Shown in pieces: positions 26,416 to 40,450 of a DNA stretch of 64,000 bases. Below the pieces are notes generated by a model. It was not told the DNA's origin and searched no databases. It saw only the letters and a program-made list of their open reading frames with translations. The position numbers and the translations under genes were made by a program. The DNA is from Ecdyonurus torrentis (lineage: Eukaryota; Arthropoda; Insecta; Ephemeroptera; Heptageniidae), in assembly GCA_949318235.1 (NCBI GenBank), contig OX439129.1, positions 19,485,066-19,549,065 on the forward strand. The letters are read 5' to 3'. Positions within the stretch are counted from its first letter, which is position 1, and every line of letters begins with the position of its first letter.

Positions 26416-28334
26416 GAAACAGTTTTTTATATAGAAATCATTTCAATATAAATGCTTCATAGAGTTGTGACATATTATATATTATCTAAATTGTGGGGTT
26501 ATTTTATTTATTTTTTTTTCCCCATGCATGGTAAGCCTTAAAGATATTAAATTTTGATATTATAAACTGCATTAAATTGAACTGACGTCTCAAAAAAAAA
26601 AATAAATAAAAAAAGTGTGTGTGTATAAATGTATATAATATAAATTTTAAATTAAAGCATTTCTAAATTAAGAATATAATAAAATCGTGACGAAAAGAAC
26701 AAAAATATTTTAACGAGATAAAATTAAATTTATGGATAAACAAAAGTAGTAAATGTTATTTGATTAATCGTCATGTATATATGAGGTATAATTAAAGAAA
26801 TAAATATATATCATATAATTTTTTTAATGTTAAAATTCACCAAATTTATTTCACATAATATACACTGAAAGCTATTTTATTGTTCTATGTTAAATATTGG
26901 TATAATATTTCATGATATTATCTATTCAAATCAGTTCAAAGCAGTCTCTTGACAAATTTAAAAAGAAAACAAATTGATCATAGATAAAAATACATTCAAA
27001 AAGTTAAAAATAAATATAATATTATAATATATTAGACACAACAGTAGTAAAATTTCACGTCTACAGTATATAAAAAATACCCTCATCTCAGCAATTCTAT
27101 TGTTCCCAAATTGAGTATATTTAAATTTTCCTAATCATTAGTCTGAAAAAAAGGCCACACACATTGCTAAAATATCCAATATTCGTGAATGTAAACATAA
27201 GGCATGTTTATTTATTTATTTATTTTTTTACTTAGAAATTATATTCTTTCCTAATGCAATTTGATCGTAAAATTGTTTTCGCACATTATATTTAAATGAT
27301 TCTTCACACAATTTGTAGAAATAAACCTATCATTATTTTATTTCTTATTGTATATGTGAAAAATAGTATTATTTGAATGACTTGCTAGTCATTATTTTCA
27401 AGTAAAACATTCATTTTACAGGAAAATTTTGTTTGTTTTTCTTACACAATTTAATAAACAAACATTGAAAACATGTTTCTGAGAAATTAAGAGTAAAATA
27501 AAAATATACTGTATGTACATATAAAAAAAAAGTAATCAAATTGCTATTACTAAATAACAATTTGCATACACGGGAAAAAAAAATTCTCTGTTCTTTAATT
27601 TTTAACGGTTGCAAATTGTGACAAATTATTTACAATTCAAACACATGCACGCCTATAAGGATGACAAAAAAAAATATATACTCTCCTTACAAAACGAAAG
27701 TAAAAAAAAACTCAATTGCAAAACGGAGATTGAAAATTAAATAAATATTTTTAAAGCATTTTTTTTTCTTTATTGTTAGTTAACATCTGCATAACCTTTT
27801 ATGATAAATGCAAATATTTCTTAATACTGTTTTGATAACAGCTAATTTCAGCATATTTTTTCCGTGTAAAAAGCACACAAGTATTATTATGTTAATATGG
27901 GTGGGTGGTACCGTATATAATAACAGACATGATACTGTATATAAGTTGTATATATATATTAAATATGGACGACACTTAAGTGAGAGAGAGAAAGCTATAG
28001 AACTAGCTGCATGTTGTAAAAGAAGATTCGCCAATGATAATATATAAAAATATATATGTAAAGAACCTTGGAAACACAGTTATTGTGAGGTTTACGCCTT
28101 ACAAGTCGTTAACGTAATAATAATAAACGTACAAGTCCAATAATAACAAACTATTTTCTTTACGTAACAAAATAAATGAAAGAAATCTAATTTTTACATC
28201 TTTGCAAAAGATAATCAAGTAGATTATTAAATGTTGCATATACGATAAGACCTCCAGAGTAGAAGTTTTATAATGCAAATCTATTTTTTCTAAGTGGATT
28301 TTATTGTTATTCTGCTTATTATAACCTCTCCTTC

Positions 28335-28435
<101 letters not shown>

Positions 28436-28452
28436 AAAATAAAAACGAATCT

Positions 28453-28692
28453 TAAAGGCTTAGAACATCTTGAACAAAAAACATGTATAATATCCTAAAA
28501 TACCTAAATATCAACGTTGATTTGACCGGAGTCGTTTATTTCTAATTTATTTTCCATTCCTAAAATTGCAGCTGCGGGTTTGTGAATGGAAAATAAATTA
28601 GAAATCAATGACTTCGGCCAAATCAACGTTGATATTCAGGTATGTTAGGATATTAGACATGGTTTTTTTGTTCAACGTGTTCTACGTCCTTA
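28453..28692. repeat. Long imperfect inverted repeat (hairpin), arms about 107 bp
   Basis: The left arm (28453-28559) and right arm (28584-28692) are reverse complements with about a dozen differences by eye (roughly 88% identity), around a 24-base loop (28560-28583). The innermost 21 bp, ending at ..TTTTCCATTC, pair perfectly, as do 18 bp containing AATATCAACGTTGATTTG (28508-28525). If transcribed within the DUOXA pre-mRNA it would form a stable long hairpin. It could be a foldback MITE, an endo-siRNA-type hairpin or an old palindromic duplication. The mismatches suggest either age or selection for pairing, and the sequence does not decide between them. Confidence 0.9.
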
Positions 28693-30035
28693 AATTATAA
28701 ATAGCATATTATAACAATACATATGTTTTTCTTATTTTATGTAAATATTGAACTGTAAAATATTCCGTTTTTAGGAGCTCCGACTTAATATGTTGTTTTG
28801 TGTGTGTTAAATTGAATTCCAATTCAGTGCGATAACATTCATGTTATACATGAAGTAAAAGTAGAGGATTGTCATTGAATGCTAACTAAGTGATACAATC
28901 TACTCAACATTACATTCTATACTAAAATAGCATATTTATTTATTTTAATTTTGCTGCTTTCGCAGTTATTTTTCCCAAGGACAAATAATAAAAAAAAAAT
29001 TATTAAATTGCATTATTGCAATGTGTGGTTTAGTTTCATGCAGTTTAAAATTGTAAAAGTGACATTGAATTTTTTAAATGCATTTTTTTTTTGTACTTTG
29101 CTTTAAAACTTATGGATAAATTAACAAAAAATAATAATAATTACTAAAATATGAAAATAAAATATCATATTACCTTTGAATTGAAGGTTTTAAAGCTACA
29201 TACAAAAAAAAATATATATATATGTTTCTTTGCATTATATTTCATGGCTTGAAAAAAGAGAAACTGCAATATATTAAAATGTTGATCGCAGTTACAATTC
29301 CTATCAAATCCATTCAGTGCTTCGTTAATCTATATAGCTACTTTCCTCACACACGGCCGAGTACGTATTATTATCAGATAAGATGATTATCGCTCAAGTC
29401 TTAAATCATAAGTGAAGCACGCTTTGCTCATGTATAGTATTGAATAATGCACAAGTTATATAGAAATGCACTCTTACTCTTGGTTATAATTTCAATGAAA
29501 TATGAGTGGGTTTTACAGTTTACTCACGTATTATCTTGATAACATGTTTGCAATTTTTACTCTCTTTTTAATGTTTCATAATTGCAATTAGTTTTCAAGT
29601 CGATCTTAAGACCAAGGTTTACAGCATTTTTTTTTTTGTACTTTTTAGGTCTAATATTGAAAATAAGTTACTTCAAAGGTAATTATTTAAATTAGTTTTG
29701 GATATCCTAGTTGGTTTTCATATTTTAGAGGATTTGCAAATGACAGGGAGGTGAAAAAGGGTTCATAGACTTTAATTTTGAACACGCAATACCACTATAG
29801 GCAATACCCTTACTTTCTAAGTAGTGTGTATATAGGGTGAAGAATTGGTAGTGAAATTGGTACTGTCCATGCATTTTACATTTTTTCCATATTTTTATAT
29901 AAAAACCTACAAATTGGTTCTAAAATTTGATTTTGTTAGATGTTTGTTGGAGAGAAGTGGCTAATTAATTTTCAGATTCATAAAAACATACAAAAAAGAG
30001 AGAAGTTTGTAAAACAAAAAACAGACAAGACATTG

Positions 30036-30153
<118 letters not shown>

Positions 30154-30639
30154 ACTGTGCGGAAAAATGAATAAATTTGCGGTATTATGTAAGCGATTCT
30201 TACTGACCGCAAGTTGGTACCGATATAATTGATATAAAAAAAATGTATCTAACTTTCTTCGCATAGACTATGCATACTGTAGTTCCGCGTATTTGTCTGG
30301 TCAATAATTCATGATGAAATCGTGCAAGTGCAGTAAAATCAATAATAATAATAATAATACATAATATTATTAACACTTGCAAAATTGTAGAATACATACA
30401 TGATTGCAATAATATATTTTTTGTATCCAATTATTTTTACTAGTAATACAATGGTCATGGTGATCATTCACTCACTTTACTCAGAGATTGAAGAAAAAGT
30501 TGTTTGTTTGATTTATTCCACGTTATTATTACAGTCAAGAAATTTACAAATAAAAATTTCAAGACAATTTTTAAATATTAAAAATAAACCAAAGATTTAT
30601 AGCATTGTTTTTCCAATACTTTAAAAAAATAATAATAAT

Positions 30640-30960
30640 TAGACGTTTGGGCAAATGCTCCAGTCTTCACCTTTTTCATTGACAGTTTTTGTATCTTGAC
30701 GCTAAGATCCCATGTGGCGGTACCCACGCCCAACTGGTCCATATTGGGTTCTATAGGGCCATTACAAAGACGCCAGAACATGCGAACGTGCACTTTTCTA
30801 TGGAGTTCTGAAATTAAGAGTCGAACCATCTTTTTATCTTTCGACGGACTAATAAATACACGAATAAAGATTTTACAGTTCGGTCACTTATCCAATTACT
30901 TAATCACTTTCAAAGCTGCTTTACTTCGGTTTGATTTGACCAGAGGCAATGCTTACGACA
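30640..30960. other. Unexplained GC-richer, higher-complexity island
   Basis: About 320 bp of clearly less A+T-rich, non-repetitive sequence inside intron 1. It is open on both strands for about 80-90 codons (minus 30578-30829; plus 30696-30968). The minus-strand product includes MFWRLCNGP and MDQLGVGTATWDLS. I recognise no protein family, and there are no clear splice signals in frame with DUOXA. It may be a transposon remnant, a conserved non-coding element or a relic of a nested gene. Confidence 0.35.
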
Positions 30961-31994
30961 AGACATAGTCATACGAAATTTTTATTAATTTGCATTTAAA
31001 AAGCTTGATAAATTTCTAATAACAAATCATTTCCTCTATCATATCAAGTCAAATAATAATAGTTAAATTTCGACAACAGGGCAGTAACAATGATCAATAA
31101 CACGCCAATAATTGTGTAGTTCGTAATCTGACAATAATAATTTTTTAAATTCAAAAGTAACAATCGAATTAAATAGGTTTGAATATTTACAATGGATACT
31201 TTTAAAATAAAAAATTGTAAATTGTATCAGGAAATTATTAAAATTTAGATAGATAACTAGCCAGTGATTGTTACATGAATTTTATTTTATATCATAAGCA
31301 ATAAACCGTTCAATTTTGAGGCCATATAATTACATTATTGAAAAACCAAAGCATGCAAAAAATAAATTTAATTCTTAAATCATGAAATATGCATTAAAAT
31401 TCACATTTTTCTCATTTAACTATATTGTAAGGGAAAAAAATGATTTTCGTGAATGATATGTTTACTTTTTCACGACGGGGTTGAAAAAAAAAGTTGTTTT
31501 CCTTTCATTTTGCGATGCACCATTAATTTCTAGTTACCAAGTACACTAATCGATTTGTATAAATCCATAGATTGATCAGAAGGTTCAAAAAATAAAATAT
31601 TATTAACAATGAATTATATTTTTTACTTATCTTAATTTAATATTTTTAAAAAAATCTATTTTTAATTTCTTTTAACTTAATCAATACTTTTAATCAGTAA
31701 ATATTATTTTAAGCTATATTTTTTTTTAAAAAAGATTTCAGATTAAAGTCTTAGGCAAACTTTAATTAATTTTGTGTGTAATTAAAAATATGGAGCAAGT
31801 AATTAATAAATTGGAATGCCATTGTTTCAATGATAATTAAATATAAAGTAATTATAATGTTGTAATTCATGATTTTTCTCTAAATTATAATATAGAATTA
31901 TGTAATTTTTGTTATCTTTAAAATCATGGAAAGGCTAAAATAAAAACATTGAATATTTTATTTAAAAAAAAATCATGCAGCGTAAAATTTTTTG

Positions 31995-32044
<50 letters not shown>

Positions 32045-34319
32045 ATTTACAATTATATAATTTTAAAATTAATTTTTACTATTTTATTCTGTATCAACAA
32101 AAAGCTTGATTATTTTTTTAATAACAACATATTTTTATTGTTCTGAAAGGCTGAATTTGTTTAAGAAAATTAAATTATTAGCTTAACTTATTATGTATTT
32201 ATCATTGATATTAAATAATGGACGTTTTGTTGTAATTATACATTGCTATTTTAACTGTATTTGAACAGACAAATAGATCAGTATACAATTAAAGTACGAG
32301 AGAAAAATATCAACTTAGCAACTGTGATGTGTTCATAAAACTTTCAAACAAACTTAAATGCTTTTTTTGAATTTTGCAAAAACTGTTTAATATTTAAAAC
32401 TGTTTTAATATTTTTATATCATAGAAAAATCTGGTGTCAATAATGAAAAAATTCATATAAAATAATACAATTCTTTATTTTGAAAAACGTAGAACTAGAA
32501 ATCCAATCTAAAGGTTACGATAACATAACTAGATTTTATTTATAAAGGTCTCCTCTTGTTTAATATACAATTATCCTGTTCTTTGGGGGGAAAAATAACT
32601 TAAATATAATCAGAGTTAGCCTTCACGGAGCATGAAAGAAGTAATTTTAAATTGTTAGAGGATGAACATAATAAATTCTAAAATTAAACCTAAAATATAA
32701 ATTTCAACATATTAATCAAAAATATTTTTATAATTTGTATTAAATTCTGTACTTGTATTTTCAAGGTGAACAGTAAGAGTTTTTTTTTTTTTTTTTTTTT
32801 TTGAAGAAAATATAATATAAAATTATATTAAAAAATTGGTTACGGTTAAATTCATTGAAACATAATATTGGGGGTTTTATGTTTTGAAGTGCTTTGAATT
32901 ACTCCTTTTTACAAGGTCCTGTGATATTAAAATATTTAATGTTATTCATAGGTAGAAATAACTCAAAGTATTATAATAAGAAATGTAGAATATGCGTCGA
33001 GCATGCATATAGTTTTACAGTAGGTGTAGGATGACAAGCATTTGACAGCTTTATTACAGTAAAAAAAAACATAAATAATCATAAAAACAATACACAATAA
33101 ATAAAACCCTAACCGGAAAAATATAAGAAAGACATTGCTAATGTGTCTATCTCTTTGATGAAAAATTGGTAAAAAAAAAAAAAAAAAAAGGCATGCGGAC
33201 ACTTGATACTTGATAAGTTATTGGTACTAATATTTAATATTATTTTGAGTCCTTGTCCAAAATATTTAAAAGTTTTTGTATTCACTACCGTTATTAATTA
33301 TTAGTTAATGTAACTCTTCGTCTAATAAAATCAGGAGATACTTTTGCAAATTATCGTATGGTTGTGTGAAAAATGTGCAAGTGAATTACGATCATGCAAA
33401 TGCAAAAAGCACGATTCAATTGTCATTTGCATAATGTTTTGCAATTGACTTGTCCATTTTACGTTCGCATAACCATAAAATTAGCTTATACATTTTTTAA
33501 GCAACCACGACGAATGTAATGTCAACCAATTTGCTCTCTTGTCAAACTCAAAAGTGAAATATTACCAAGTGGATCCTATGTTAATCGTATTCATACTAAT
33601 CATAGTAAATCATATAGTTATCTAAAGGAGTCGATTTGACGTGGATTAAATAACCTATAACAAAAAAAATTTTAATTTTTTTTTTACTGATTTATGAATT
33701 AAAATAAGATATACCTACATACTATAATTAGTCATGCATGGTAATTATACAAACTTTGATATTTCAGCTCCTACACAATCCTATTGTTTTAATAATTGTA
33801 TTTCAAACCAATGTATATGATAATATATAATATAAAAAATAAGATTATATAATATATGGATATTATTACCTATATATATTTAATAGATTATTGTTCCATA
33901 ATATTAAATTGATTTGATATTATCTTATGATTTAATTATATTGTAAACCTAATTTTGAATTATATCAGAACCTTGCTACATATAATTTAAAATTTATTTA
34001 TATAAATTATAAATTTGAAAGTAATAATAATCGATGAATGGATCTATTTTTATTACTTTTCAATATAATTGAGAATATTATTGATTGGAGTGGCAATTAA
34101 GGTACATTTTAAAGTGTAATATTATACCTGCTTATTTTACACTGGATTACTTTTTTGGAAGTTGTGAATTTTTAATGATATTGTGATTTTTTTTAATTAA
34201 TTTATTATATTGCAATAATATTTTGTATTAATAATTTAATTAAAGTAAATAATTGAGTACTAAAGTGAAGTTGAAAATATAACAAGTAATGAAATTTGAT
34301 TTTTGTTTTCCTTTTCTAA

Positions 34320-34680
34320 ATACTCTTAGGGGTTTTATTATAGATAGCTAGTATCTCGAAATTTAAAAAGAAAACTTCGAAACTTTATGATACCCTTTGA
34401 AAGTTAATTGTATCAGCTACCTATGATAAAATTTCCAGAACCCGTGACCATCAGATAAGAGAAAAAATAATTATTGAAATTAACATGGGCTCTTATGGGA
34501 CTAACACTTCAAAAAATCATAATTTAAAATCTAGCACGGTGACCCCCCAATTTTTTTTACATGTTTGAAGATGGCATATCCTAATGTATCACTGTGCAAA
34601 ATTTCAGATTTTTCTTTCTTTACAATTTTTTATTCAAATCCCGCAGTACCTAATTTCCCGCCTTAAGAAAACTAGATATT
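34320..34680. repeat. Probable degenerate repetitive element
   Basis: A moderately GC-richer block with wording typical of old arthropod interspersed repeats, such as TGTGCAAAATTTCAGATTTTTC (in 34590-34620), CTTATGGGACTAACACTTC and GTGACCCCCCAATTTT. It has no open reading frame, and I found no clear terminal repeats. The call rests on sequence texture only. Confidence 0.3.
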
Positions 34681-35899
34681 TTTATATGTATAAGCTTCAG
34701 ACTATATACTATACAGTATATCTGATTTTCAAAACTAGTAATTGATTTATTATTTATTGAAGTTTGCATTACCAAACTTTAAATAAATTCATATTAATAT
34801 CCTAATAACAATAATGGACTACATTGCAACATTTACTTTTTATTGCAATAAATTATAATTATTTAAATCGTAACGTTGTAATAAAATAAAATCAATATTT
34901 CTTACGAAAAATATTCCATTTAAATTTCTCCTTCTGAAAAGGAAAAACATCTACAATAATAATAAATGACACCATATAGAGAAATTAAATTACACTATAT
35001 ACTTTGAATGAATGTTATTAAGGAGCATTCACATAATATCATTTATTTGTTGTAAATTTGCACAGCAAAATAATTATTCTCATTTAAAACAATGATAGTT
35101 AACAATTTGCTGCGAAATGTTACAACAACAAAACACTGATACGTATGTGCACCTTTAAATTTACAATTATACTTATATCACTAAACTAATACTAATTTTT
35201 TACATTGAAATAAAAAATAGATACACACATAAAAATTCATTGGTATTCATACATAGTAAATTGCAAAAGAAAGTATAACGTACATAAAGTATTATTTATT
35301 TTATATTGTAAGTAATAAGTAGTTAAACAAGTGAATAAATTACTTCAACTTTCTTTGTCGTATTTCTTTTGATAACAACACCAAGAAAAAAAAACTTTAT
35401 ACGTAGTATATTATATATATTTTTTACCTGTTTGCTTTCATAGTTACTTGTTAGCTACAATTTGCACGCATATGCAAATTTATCCCCCCCTTTCTTCACT
35501 TGAGTACTGCTTAAATTTTATTATATTTATAACGTTTATTAGTTTTGAATTTTTTGCAACTTCTAGATTTTATATTTTAATTTATTAGCTTTTTTTTTTT
35601 TTAAATGGTCAAACACTGATTTTTTTTTTAATTTCTTACTGTGGTACAATAATCCTAAGTAGCCTCAATGGGTATCGTTAACTTTTTTTTTTGTGATCCA
35701 CGTAGCACGTAACCCATCGGTTTGGATAGTTAGGTTAAAATTGACCTTTGGTTTAAAAGGTAATCTAAAATTTAAAAAAAAATTCCTCATTCTTTCTTTT
35801 TGTATTATATTTCTTTGAATACTATAAATAAATATATTATATTTCTCTCCAATATTTAATTTTATATTCATCACAATTAATATTATAATGTTCTTTACC

Positions 35900-36060
35900 C
35901 TCTAATAAATGAATTTCAAGTCCCATCACAGCATCATCTTAAGAAGCCAGGTGACCTATGACGTCATGAGTTCCACTGACCCACATCTTGTCAGATCAGC
36001 TGTTTTCAGTCTGACACTTTTACCTCCTATTTTTATACCTTCCTTCCTCAGATTTCTCTC
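35900..36060. promoter_or_regulatory. CRE-bearing island in intron 1
   Basis: A GC-richer stretch containing AGGTGACCT (35950-35958) abutting a perfect CRE TGACGTCA (35959-35966), followed by ACTGACCCA and CAGCTG. The combination resembles the upstream islands at 0.7 and 4.1 kb. A regulatory role is inference. Confidence 0.3.
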
Positions 36061-37220
36061 TCATACCTCATTAAATTCATATTATAAAAAAAAATTGACG
36101 ATTCAAATATCAGCTTTTGTCGTACACGTTTACGTGATATATTTTCTATATTTTTTTTTTCTTCTTTTCTTTCGTAGCCTCATTTTACCCGATTCTGTAT
36201 CATATTAATGCAAATTAACTCTAAAAAATCACGTCATAAAATTTTTGGTGTAATCAAAATTCATTCTAGATTACAAGTTTGAAAAAAATATTAAATAAGA
36301 AGTACAAAAACTTTATAGTAATTTTCAAGATGTATATATATATTTTTTAATTAAAAATAAATGTACTGTATTTTCTCAGTAATGTATAGTTTTAAAACGT
36401 GCACGTGTGCTATCTATTCCTGATTACACAAAAATAAAATTACATACGATCCAAATGTAAAGTTCAGTACATGATTTCCTTATTGTACTCAATATTGTAA
36501 TAGTAACAATATCAAAAACACATAACAATAAAACCAAACCATCCGTTTAAATAATATACAACAAACTGAATAGTTTCAATAATTGGCAATTATTTGTATT
36601 ATTGTAGGCAGTAAAAATTTGCATGAGCAGATCGAGAATTTTTACTTCGAGGTTGCCTTGCTTGAGCGTCATTGCCAAGACCAAAAAAAAAAAAATATTT
36701 CACTTCCTCATTCTTCGCTAAATTATTTAGCAATATTAGTACAAATTTAACTTTGAAGGTCTTTTTAGCGTAATAAAAACATTTAGTATTTTTCAACGTC
36801 AATTTAATGAGTGCAATAGTAACAATTATGGAAAATGACTCATTACAAATCATTTTAAAAAAAGAACTCTCTCTTTTTTTTATGCATGATTTTTAGCATA
36901 GAAATTTTAATTAGCGTAAATTTTAACCTTCATACTTTTTATTTCCGACATGATTTTTGTTATTATGTCAAATTATGAATCCTGATCTTGAAATTGAAAC
37001 ATATAATTTTGTGACTAAGACCTTTCACAGGCCGGTAAATTGTTCGCTTTTTCAGTAACCATGGAAACTTAATGTTCGTCTTATAAGACATTTTAATTTT
37101 ATTATTTATTGCCAACAGAATATCCTAGAAGTTATCAGTATATTTTGTTAAACATTAAATTAATAATTTGTGAAAAACAACACCAAACTTGAATACTTTA
37201 TTCAAAAGCTACGATGTGGT

Positions 37221-37251
<31 letters not shown>

Positions 37252-40240
37252 AAGAAGCAGTTTCAGAACATCAATCTATCTTTTGAATATATTATTATTT
37301 ATTTACTGTCAAAAACCACAACAACAACAAAGTTAGGGGGGGGGGGCTTGCGCCCAATACATTGGAAGTACATAGAATCATAATTAATTACAGCCTCTAT
37401 AAAATTTTAAGAATAAGCATACAATGACATTATTTAATTTTGATTCAGGGCCGTTATTATTATTCCATTACCAAGATATATAGTATAAAATTACATAATT
37501 AATTTTATATAATACAAACCGAAGAATAGCACCATAACATATAAGGCAAATAAATGTAGCTACATACCATTTCATTAGAAATAAAAATACATTGTTACAT
37601 GGAATATAATATATCAAAATAAAAAGAAAAGATTTTTAACAGTAGCGATATGACAAAGATTACTAGATCTGATGTCAACTCTATTTTTTACTGTACATAC
37701 ATTTACATACATTTTTTTTAAACATTAAAAAAAAACTGTTAAGCTATAAGATTTATATATTTTATGGTTAAAAAAAATTAAAAAGCTGTATTATATGCGA
37801 TCATAAATTTTTAAAGTCTTATATATCTATGAGCTGAATCTAAAATCTTATATTATGCTTTAGTTATATTATTTAAGTCCCACGGTTTCAAATAAGGAAA
37901 AAAGTTATGTAAAAAATATAAAACATAAAGTATAGGTATACACATGTATAAACCAAAATACAATTTCTTGGAATTGTCATGAGATGTGGAGGTGACTTAT
38001 TAGTCATAAAAATATTTAGTATTTAGGAGAAAACGTTTAGGAATTAATTACTTTCACTGAAATTTATTTTAGCTAACATTTTAAAGCCTTAAAAATATAG
38101 CCAACATATTTTATATTTATAATATGTAATTTTTCCGTATAAAAATTGTGACTAAATGGTGACTCTTGACACAAAAGTATTTAATATATGGCAATTAAAA
38201 GCACGAACCAAGGTGAACCAAATATAAATTGGTTTTATATTCTTAAAATTATTTTGTGTTTAAAAAAGAAAAGAAAATAATTGGTGAAATATTAAAGCAG
38301 TGAATGTGTTTGAAATATATCAATTTTTTGGTGATATTTTTTTTTAATTATTCTAAATTTGAATACATTTTTATTGATATGAGCAAGTTTTTTTTTACTA
38401 TTAAATATTTAATCACTATCTATTTTTCATAAAAAACTGTTTAGTTGAAAAACCCAGTATAAAAAAATAATTGAAATAATCACCATATACAGTAACTACC
38501 TCAAAAAATATAAAACTTATATAAACTTCAGTAATAATTTATTATAATTTCGTGGTTTGTTTTCACTTTTTTCATTGCAGTTAAATAAAAAAAAATGAAG
38601 TTTTGGGTGTGATCCAAAGAAAAAAAAAGTGAATTGAATCGTGACCAAAGAGAGAGAAGTGATTGTCTTTAATTTTGTTCATCTCTTTGTTCTAACTGAC
38701 AGGAAAACTTACTTCAAATAGTTAATTAAAGTATACAGACATGCAGCTTGCTTATCGCATTACAAGCACGCTTAGAAGAGATGTGTCAGAGAGCTTTAAC
38801 TTTTATTTATTTTGCATTGAAGTATTGAAATATTCATTTATTTTTCACTTCTAAATCAAAGATTAAGAGTCATCATGCCAACTAGTTATTATTTTAATGA
38901 CGATCTAATAATTATACTTCAAAGCTATGCAGACGATTTTTTTAGCAAAAATAAAAAAATTATACATTAAAAAATATATCAGCAACAAAAAAAAAATAAA
39001 AAAAAAAACTTTAATTTTTAAAAAAATAAAATGTTCAAGGTTTTCTATAGTAACCTTGTAATTCACTAAAATATCAAAAGAACCCTTTTAGTTTTGAAAA
39101 CATTATAATTAATTATAATATACTGTATATTATATCCCTGCCTTTAATATACTGACAGTAGTAAAATAAATATAAAAGGTATTAACTTGAAAACTTGCTT
39201 TTTTGGTTTTTATTTTTTTATTCTCCTTCTTTGAATTTCATCTGATTTGTACATTCTAAAAGTTTTGCTTATTTATATATATATATATATATATATGTAT
39301 ACTATGTAAGATAAGAGCAATACTTTCAATTATGCATGCATTGATACCTTATTGAAAGTAATAGAATAGACAATAAGATATATTGTTAAAAATAAAACTT
39401 AAAGGTTGTATAACTTTATTTCTTAGTGTTAAAATAGAAATTTAATATGATTTAAAATGTTATACAAAAGCTAAATAAAAGTTTATCGTTTTGTTCCTTT
39501 TGCGTGTTTCTTAACATGACCTAAGATCACGACTTTTTTTTTCTTTAACTTTATTTAAAAATGCGGGGGAGAGAGAGGAGAGAAGTGGGAGGAAAAAGAA
39601 AAGAGGGGTGACCACTTTAATTTTCTTTGTGACCTCAAAAAACAAATTTTAAAACAAGATTCACAAAGTTGATGAAAAACTTTGGAACATGGCCAGTATA
39701 AAAATTAACCATACAAAAAAATATATTACAAAAAAATCCCAAGTAAAAATTCTTAATTTCAATTAATTATTAAAATGAATACAGAGCAATAAAGCAATAT
39801 AATATATTATATATTTTCATTGTGAAAGATTAGATTATTTAAATGATTATAAATATCTTGATTATAAAATGAATAATAAATTTATTTCATTAATATCTTG
39901 ATTGTAATAAATACATGATTCGTAAGTTTTACAGCCTCTTACGTATTTTATTTCAGTATTAAAACTTAAAATATTTAGAGCTTACAAATTTAGTATCGTC
40001 AGTTTTATTTTTAGAATTTTTTAATATTTAAATTTAGAGTAATCACTGTTATTAAATACCACTCTATACATAGCCCGTGAACTGTTGATATCAGAGGGCT
40101 CTTATGAATACATGAAACTGAAAAAGTAATGGAAATTTGATGATGACGTATTTATAGACAACTATAGATCCTTTGCATATTTTTTTCTTTCCTACTATAG
40201 GGATAATAGATAATTCTGATAATGGCTATGTATATAATTA

Positions 40241-40450
<210 letters not shown>

